From Gemmatimonadaceae bacterium (GTDB lineage: Bacteria; Latescibacterota; UBA2968; UBA8231): a stretch of DNA of 53,454 nucleotides. The stretch lies in NCBI GenBank assembly GCA_026706075.1, contig JAPOZM010000061.1, positions 1 through 53,454 of the forward strand, written 5' to 3'. Each line of letters begins with the position of its first letter. The first letter of the stretch is position 1. A program made the position numbers and the translations under genes. A model generated the notes under the pieces. The model was not told where the DNA came from, did no database searches, and saw nothing but the letters and a program-made list of their open reading frames with translations. Positions 47,978 to 53,454 of this stretch are shown in pieces.

Positions 47978-50071
47978 ATGGGCCGCGGGTCCCGCCTCTT
48001 TGCCGGCTGCCTCCTGCTGGCGGCGCTGGCGCTGAGGCTGGGCTACATCCACCAGCACGGCGCCAGCCCGTTCTTCGACGCACCCGTCGTCGACGCCCGG
48101 ACCTTCCTCGATCAGGCCCTGGCCATCGCCGCCGGCGATCTCCGGGGCGGTGCCGAGCCCTACTGGCAGGCGCCCCTCTACATCTACCTGCTGGCTTTCG
48201 TCTGCTGGCTCATGCCGGGCGCGTACTTCGTCGGCATCCGTCTCGTCCACGCCCTCCTGGGGGCCCTCTCCTGTCTGCTGGTGTACGGCCTCGCCCGCCG
48301 CGGCTTCGGCGAGCCGGCGGCGCGGATCGCCGGTTGGGGGGCCGCCCTGTGCGGCACCTTCCTCTACTTCGAGGGAGAGCTGCTGGCCGTACCCCTGGAG
48401 GTATTCCTGGACCTCCTGCTTCTCCAGCTCCTGGTGGCGGCCCAGGACCGGGGGCGCAGCCGGGACTGGGGCCTGGCCGGAGTGACGGCCGGGCTGGCCG
48501 CCCTCGCCCGCCCCAACATCCTACTCTTCGTCGCTCTCTTCTGCGCCTGGCACTTGTGGCGGGGGCGCGGCGCGGGCGCCCTGGCGACCTTCGCGGGCTG
48601 CGCCCTCCTGGTGATCCTCCCCGTCACCGTGCGCAACTGGGCCGCCGAGCCGGGCCTGGTCCTGGTCTCGGCCAACGGCGGCGTCAACTTCTACATCGGC
48701 AACAACGCCGACTACGAGCGCACCGTCGCCCTGCGGCCCGGGGTGGAGTGGGAGGAGATGGTCTCTGAGCCGGCGAGGGAGGGGCACGTGACCGCGGCGG
48801 CGAAGTCCTCCTACTTCCTGCGCAAGGGCCTGGCCTGGATTGCCACCCATCCCCTCGACTACCTCGGCCTCCTCGCCAGGAAGACCCGGGATTTCTGGAG
48901 CGGCCCGGAGGTCAAGCGCAACCAGGACATCTACCATGCCCGGCAGCACTCGTGGATCCTCGGTCTCCTGCTGTGGGACCGGCACCTCTCCATGCCCTTC
49001 GGACTGGTCGCCCCCCTGGGCCTGCTCGGTCTGGGGCTGAGCCTCCGTATCCGCGGCGATCCAACGGCCCTGCTGCGGCTCTACGTTCTCGGCTATACGG
49101 CCTCGGTCGTGCTGTTCTTCCCCGCCGCCCGCTACCGCATGCCGGTGGTGCCCGTGCTGATCGCCTTTGCCGCCCTGGCGGCCTGGCGACTGCTCGGCAG
49201 CCTGCGCCGGAGATCCTGGCCGGCGGCGGCGAGGCTGGGGCTGCCCCTGGCCGCTCTCCTGGTCCTGTGCAACCTGGGGAGGGCAGCCCCCACCGACGGG
49301 GACGCCCAACTCCACTTCGACCTGGGCGAGGTCTACCTGCGCAAGGGGGAGTACGCACTGTCCGAGGCCCACTCCCGGCGTGCCCTGGAGCTGGACCCGG
49401 GATACAACTACGCGCGCCACAATCTGGCCGTGGCCTGCTACCATCAGGGACGCCTGGGGGAGAGTGGCCGGACGGCCCGGGCCACCCTGGCGGAGAATCC
49501 CCGGCGGGTGGACACCCACGTGCTTCTCGCCCGCATCCAACTGGAGGTGGGCCGGCCGCAGGAGGCCAGGGCCTCCCTGCTGCGCGCCCTGGAGCTGGAT
49601 CCGGGATCCGGCATGGCCAACTACGAGTACGCCCGTCTCCTCTACGGCCAGGGGCGCTACGCGGCTGCTGCCGAGCACTTCCGGCGGGCCCTGGCTTCCC
49701 GCCCGCGGGACTTCCGAATCCACTACCAGTTGGGGCGCGCCCTGCACCAGGCCGGGCGCGCCGAGGCCGCCCTCGACTCCTATGGGCGCGCCCTGTCCCT
49801 GGAGAGGCGGCCCGAGGCCCTGGTAGCCATCGGCGCCCTGCATCTGGTCGAGGGGCGCAATCAGACGGCCCGGACCCTCTTCCTGGAGGCCCTGGAGCTG
49901 GACCCGGAGAACCCGGAGGCCCACGTCAACATGGCCCTCATGGACACCGAAGAGGGACGCCACGGCGCGGCCGTCGAGCGGTTGCGGCAGGTGCTGGCCA
50001 GGGGCCCTTCACCCCAGGCCCAGGCCCTGCTCGAGGAAGTCCATCGACGGATCGGTACCGGCCAGGACTGA
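47978..50071 (+). CDS. Membrane glycosyltransferase (GT39/ArnT-like) with C-terminal TPR repeats
   Basis: 697 residues. The N-terminal ~430 are polytopic (about ten helices) with an acidic first loop (PVVDARTFLDQA) and WQAPLYIYLLAFVCW, the PMT/ArnT-type layout for lipid-linked sugar donors. VRNWAAEPGLVLVSANGGVNFYIGNN and PAARYRMPVVPVLIAF are blocks I have seen in such proteins. The C-terminal ~250 hold six or so TPR units (A..H...AL.LDP....A). Likely glycosylates envelope proteins or lipids, with the TPR part in the periplasm. Acceptor unknown. Confidence 0.75.
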   Translation: MGRGSRLFAGCLLLAALALRLGYIHQHGASPFFDAPVVDARTFLDQALAIAAGDLRGGAEPYWQAPLYIYLLAFVCWLMPGAYFVGIRLVHALLGALSCLLVYGLARRGFGEPAARIAGWGAALCGTFLYFEGELLAVPLEVFLDLLLLQLLVAAQDRGRSRDWGLAGVTAGLAALARPNILLFVALFCAWHLWRGRGAGALATFAGCALLVILPVTVRNWAAEPGLVLVSANGGVNFYIGNNADYERTVALRPGVEWEEMVSEPAREGHVTAAAKSSYFLRKGLAWIATHPLDYLGLLARKTRDFWSGPEVKRNQDIYHARQHSWILGLLLWDRHLSMPFGLVAPLGLLGLGLSLRIRGDPTALLRLYVLGYTASVVLFFPAARYRMPVVPVLIAFAALAAWRLLGSLRRRSWPAAARLGLPLAALLVLCNLGRAAPTDGDAQLHFDLGEVYLRKGEYALSEAHSRRALELDPGYNYARHNLAVACYHQGRLGESGRTARATLAENPRRVDTHVLLARIQLEVGRPQEARASLLRALELDPGSGMANYEYARLLYGQGRYAAAAEHFRRALASRPRDFRIHYQLGRALHQAGRAEAALDSYGRALSLERRPEALVAIGALHLVEGRNQTARTLFLEALELDPENPEAHVNMALMDTEEGRHGAAVERLRQVLARGPSPQAQALLEEVHRRIGTGQD

Positions 50072-50090
50072 GGCGGGATGGAGACAAACG

Positions 50091-52112
50091 TCAGCGCCGG
50101 GCCGCACCTGCCCGGATGCGCTCCACCAGGGCGCGTCCGACAGCCTCCTGGCGCAGCTCCGCGGAGACCTGGAGCGCGTAGCGTTCGGCGTCCCCGGGGC
50201 GGCCTGCGGCGATCAGCTCGATCACGATCAGATGGAGAAGCTCGGGGAAGAACCTGCGCCGAGTCTCTTCATCCCGGATGGCCGCTTCGAGGGCGGCCAG
50301 GGCGCCGGCCCCTTGCCCCAGGAGGTGGCGGGCGTACCCCTCGATGAAGTCCCGCAGCCCTTCGGAGAAGTCGGGCGCCCGGGCCAGGAAACGTAGACGG
50401 TCCAGCACAGTCTCGAGGGCCACCCTGTCCGTCTCGTCCGGCGGGTGGCCGAGCAGCCGACCGCAGCGGACCCAGCGCAGGGTGGCCCACAAGTCGCTCC
50501 AGATCGTGAAAGGCTGCTCCAGGCGGGAGGCCTGGTAGTAGGATCTCGCCCGCTGATAGTCCCGCGCCGAGAACAGGGTCTCGGCCACATTCAGGGCCAG
50601 CAGGTCCGGCCCTTCTCCCTGCACCCAGCGCTCGACCCCGCGCCGCTCCCCGGGGCTCAGCCCGGCAAGAAGGGCGGCGCCCTGCCGGCGAAGCTCTTCG
50701 GCGCGGCTCTCGTTGCCCTCGTCCATGGGGGGAGAGGTGAAGAGGCGGGCCATGGCCCGGGTCACGGCGAGCTGCTCGACGGGCAGGTCTCCGAGGCGCT
50801 GGCGGTAGCGGCCGTCGGCCTGGAGGCGCCGGAGCCCCTCGGACGGGAATCCCCAGGGTTGAGGTGCTTCGCTCAGGACCGCCGCCACGGCACGGGCGAG
50901 CAGCGCCTGCCCGGCGGCGGTGGGGTGCAAGTGGTCGGCCATCAGCTCCCAGCCCACGCCGGCGGCCGGGCTGTGATCCACGAACCGCCCTTGCACGTCG
51001 GCCAGGAGCGTCCCCTCCTCGGCCGCAACCCGGCGCACCACCTCGTTGAACCGGGCCGTCGCCCGCCAGGGCCGGGTATCCAGCTCGCGGGCCTGCAGGT
51101 AGGCCTGCCGCGCCGCGAACCCGTCCCCGAGGCGCTCCAGGTGATGGCCGCGCAGGAACTGCAGGTAGGCGTCGTCCTCTCGTAACTCGCGGGCCTCTTC
51201 CAGGGCCTGCAGGGCGGCGGCGGAGGCCTGGCCGCGGCTGCCGGCCTGCAGCAGGTCCAGGTACGTCGCGCCCTCCTCGCCGGGAGGGGGCGCGCGGCGG
51301 GCCGGAGCGAAGCCGCGCTCGTTGCTGGTCAGGGTGCAGAGCACCAGGGGGATGCCCCGCTCCCGGCAGAAGGCGGCCACGTCCCTCAGGTTGTCCTCCA
51401 GGAAGGCGGCGGCCCGCTCCCGCCTCGGGTCGTCCACGGGGACGGAGCCCGTGCGCGACATGGTCTCCAGCAGGTCCGCGGGTTGAGCCTCGTCGGTGCC
51501 GAGGGCCCCCGGGAGCCGGGCCACCAGACGGGTCATCCGCCATTGCATCACCCCGTAGTGAAGCCTCTTGCTCCACAGGGCCCGGCCGCCCCCGGCAAGG
51601 GAGGCGGCCCCGTACACTCCGTAGAGCTCGTTATGTCCCGTGTAGACCACCACGAGGTCGGCCTCCAGGGCCCGGACACCGTCCTCCACGGCGCGGGCAA
51701 CGGCGAAGCTCGAGGCAGCCGTGATCCCGGCGTTGTAGACCTCGATGTGGCGTCCGGGATGCAGGTCCCGGAGCATCTCCTGGAGGCAGGAGGGCGCCGA
51801 CAGGCGCTTGGGGTGGGGGAAGCCCTGCACCGTCGATCCGCCGGCGAAGAGCACCCGCAGGGCCTCCGGCGGTGCGGGCTCGACGTAAGGCCGGGGGGTC
51901 ATGCGGACGCCGCCCGCGGGAAGGTCCCCCGCAAGGCCGGCGAAGAAGCGCTGCGGGTAGTCCGGATTGACGGCGTTGAGGGTCCGATCCTCCACCGTGG
52001 CGAGGCGGACGGTGAAGGCCGGAGGACGGAGGGCGGGGACCAGCCGGAGGGCGCCCTCCAGGAGCCCCACGAGCCCCAGGCCGAAGAGCAGCGCCGCGAG
52101 CCTCAGCCGCAC
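50091..52112 (-). CDS. SGNH/GDSL-hydrolase-like membrane-anchored protein with TPR-like repeats
   Basis: 673 residues. N-terminal signal anchor (about 5-28). SGNH blocks are Ser93 in FAGGSTVQGF, Gly in NAGITAASS, Asn161 in YTGHNELYG and Asp/His in MADHLHPTAAGQ. TPR-like helical pairs lie in the inserted region (ARELREDDAYLQFLRGHHLERLGD) and after the catalytic core. This layout occurs in proteins that accompany polysaccharide O-acetylation or glycosylation systems. GTG start; it follows the isomerase gene by 13 nt on the same strand and converges on the glycosyltransferase gene with a 19-nt gap. Confidence 0.75.
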   Translation of the reverse strand: MRLRLAALLFGLGLVGLLEGALRLVPALRPPAFTVRLATVEDRTLNAVNPDYPQRFFAGLAGDLPAGGVRMTPRPYVEPAPPEALRVLFAGGSTVQGFPHPKRLSAPSCLQEMLRDLHPGRHIEVYNAGITAASSFAVARAVEDGVRALEADLVVVYTGHNELYGVYGAASLAGGGRALWSKRLHYGVMQWRMTRLVARLPGALGTDEAQPADLLETMSRTGSVPVDDPRRERAAAFLEDNLRDVAAFCRERGIPLVLCTLTSNERGFAPARRAPPPGEEGATYLDLLQAGSRGQASAAALQALEEARELREDDAYLQFLRGHHLERLGDGFAARQAYLQARELDTRPWRATARFNEVVRRVAAEEGTLLADVQGRFVDHSPAAGVGWELMADHLHPTAAGQALLARAVAAVLSEAPQPWGFPSEGLRRLQADGRYRQRLGDLPVEQLAVTRAMARLFTSPPMDEGNESRAEELRRQGAALLAGLSPGERRGVERWVQGEGPDLLALNVAETLFSARDYQRARSYYQASRLEQPFTIWSDLWATLRWVRCGRLLGHPPDETDRVALETVLDRLRFLARAPDFSEGLRDFIEGYARHLLGQGAGALAALEAAIRDEETRRRFFPELLHLIVIELIAAGRPGDAERYALQVSAELRQEAVGRALVERIRAGAARR

Positions 52113-52125
52113 AGATGAGCCTCGC

Positions 52126-53454
52126 TTACGGGGGATCGAGGCTCTGACGGGCGGCGACGTAACCGGAGAGGGCTTCTTCGCGGATCACCACTTCGGCGGC
52201 ATGGACGCGGCGCAGCGAATCGAGGAAGCTCTCGAAGAGGACGGCCTCCCGCCGTCTGAGGATCTGCCCGGCGATGCGCCGGCGCAGCCGCCAGAAGGGC
52301 ACGGCCTCCTTCTCGAATGGCTGATCCAGGCGGAAGACGCTGTACCTCCCCTGCACCTCCAGCGGACCCTGGAGCACGCCCACGTCCTCGGTGTTGCGGT
52401 CTCCGAAGACGGTACGGTACGGCGACTTGTAGAGGGGCCGGATGGTGACTCTGCCGCTGTCGCCGAAGGTGTGCCCCCCCACCGGCTTCATGCCCGGACG
52501 CACCGAATGGCGGGCGGCGAGAACCTCCAGCCCTTCGCCGGCCCGCGCCCGTGCGAGGATCGAATCGGCCTGCGCACGGGTGTCGAGGAGGACCTCCGTC
52601 ATCCGGATGAAGCCGGGCAGGGAAGTGTAGGACTCCAGGTTCCGCTCGTAGTGATCCCTCACCTCTTCTTTCGTCACCTCCGCCCGGCCCTTCACCACGT
52701 CGCTGCGCAGGCGTGCGGCCATCAGGCCCAAACGCTCCATCTCCCGCCACTCCACCATGCCCGGCCCTTCGGTCAGCCCGCGGGCCCGGGCCTCGAGAAC
52801 CAGCAGGGAATCGGGGATCAACCTCTCCTCGAGGGCGCGGACGACGGCCGCAGTGTCAGGCGGCAGGGCGTCCTTGTCCAGGTCGCGCAGCCCCTCCATG
52901 GCGTCGAGAACGGTGACGACGCCCCCTTCGTACTCGATCAGGGGGGCCCGCTCCTGGTCCGGGTCGACCTCCCGGCCGTGCAGCCCGTCGAAGACCGCCG
53001 GCACCCGTTGGCGGTGGAGGCGCAGGCCGCGAGCTTTCTTGAGCGAGTCGATGATGGCGGTACGCCGCTCCCAGCCCTTGCGCGTCATCAGGCGCTGATA
53101 GATCTCCTGCCGCAGCTCCCCGTAAGGCAGTCTCCGTTTCCGCAGCACCTTGACCACCTCGTAGCCCTCGAAGGTGCGGATCGGCTCGCTCACCTGCCCT
53201 TCCTCGAGGTGGAAAGCGCCCTCCCGCAGGGTGGGAACGGCATCCGAGGCCCCGAAGAAGGCCTGCAGATCGCCGCCCTTGTCCGCGTCGCCGGCCAGGG
53301 AGCGCTCCCGTGCCAGTCCGCCAAAGTCAGCTCCCTCCGACAGCAGGCGAATGACTTCGCGAGCCTCCTCTTCGGTGGCGGAGAGGATGTGGGCGGGCCA
53401 GACCTGCCAACCCAGCGACTCCTCATCGTAGAAGGTGCGCAGTTCCTCTTCGGT
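52126..53454 (-). CDS. Parvulin-type peptidyl-prolyl isomerase, C-terminal 442 residues (start outside window)
   Basis: The frame is open to the window edge, so the N-terminus is missing. The first parvulin module is complete: AHILSATEEEAREVIRLL, GADFGGLARERS, KGGDLQAFF and AFHLEEGQVSEPIRTFEGY. A second, weaker one follows near the C-terminus (TEVLLDTRAQADSILARARA, GLEVLAARHSV, VGGHTFGDSG, VLQGPLEVQGRYSVFRL). Between them lies a helical SurA-like segment. Likely a periplasmic or membrane-anchored chaperone of the SurA/PpiC/PrsA kind. Confidence 0.85.
   Translation of the reverse strand, partial: TEEELRTFYDEESLGWQVWPAHILSATEEEAREVIRLLSEGADFGGLARERSLAGDADKGGDLQAFFGASDAVPTLREGAFHLEEGQVSEPIRTFEGYEVVKVLRKRRLPYGELRQEIYQRLMTRKGWERRTAIIDSLKKARGLRLHRQRVPAVFDGLHGREVDPDQERAPLIEYEGGVVTVLDAMEGLRDLDKDALPPDTAAVVRALEERLIPDSLLVLEARARGLTEGPGMVEWREMERLGLMAARLRSDVVKGRAEVTKEEVRDHYERNLESYTSLPGFIRMTEVLLDTRAQADSILARARAGEGLEVLAARHSVRPGMKPVGGHTFGDSGRVTIRPLYKSPYRTVFGDRNTEDVGVLQGPLEVQGRYSVFRLDQPFEKEAVPFWRLRRRIAGQILRRREAVLFESFLDSLRRVHAAEVVIREEALSGYVAARQSLDPP

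Overview
The window is 53.5 kb of GC-rich, gene-dense bacterial DNA. It carries LPS-transport genes (a fused LptC/OstA-type lipoprotein and lptB), a parvulin chaperone and lipoproteins, so the cell is diderm. A secreted protein ending in a PNPFTPNGDG... FlgD-Ig-like domain, together with Na+-NQR and very high GC, suggests an FCB-related candidate lineage of the Krumholzibacteriota/Eisenbacteria kind. That placement is inference only; no rRNA gene is present. I saw no tRNA, rRNA, CRISPR array, insertion sequence or phage gene, and the content looks like core chromosome.

Layout. (1) 1-3634, minus: a biotin operon, KAS-II-like gene - bioB - bioA - bioF, with bioF cut by the window edge. (2) 3715-28651, plus: one continuous energy-conservation block of nqrABCDEF-nqrM, then an 11-gene complex-I-like cluster (order A-CD-E-F-G-H-J-K-L-M-N), then atpZ, an atpI-like gene and atpBEFHAGDC. 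A polyprenyl synthase follows. (3) 29737-31420, minus: an ECF sigma factor and an M42 peptidase behind a sequence that matches the sigma-54 promoter consensus. (4) 31628-33714, plus: a SEC-C protein, an RmlC-like epimerase and a PyrE-like phosphoribosyltransferase. (5) 33721-37900, minus: smc and a DUF2203 gene. (6) 37964-50071, plus: gatC, pyrG, lptC/ostA fusion, lptB, rpoN, a lipoprotein, a Ca-repeat surface protein and a TPR glycosyltransferase. (7) 50091-53454, minus: a parvulin isomerase (5' end outside the window) and an SGNH-TPR protein.

Most striking is the complex-I-like cluster (10179-21576). Its genes are intact, tightly packed and mostly joined by GTGA overlaps, yet no NuoB or NuoI gene is present. 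The ligands of clusters N2, N6a and N6b are therefore missing. The membrane subunits have lost most of the charged residues required for proton pumping (NuoK E36 to Q; the key TM lysines of L, M and N to G, Q and R), and the NuoF NADH/FMN pocket is eroded. Every Fe-S cysteine set in E, F and G is nevertheless kept. It looks like a maintained, repurposed complex-I derivative, set between a Na+ pump (NQR) and an ATP synthase whose c subunit looks proton-type.

A second theme is sigma-factor wiring: rpoN lies in the window, and the only consensus -24/-12 promoter I found drives the ECF sigma gene, suggesting a sigma-54 to ECF cascade. All residue comparisons were made by eye against remembered family sequences; no alignment or database search was run.
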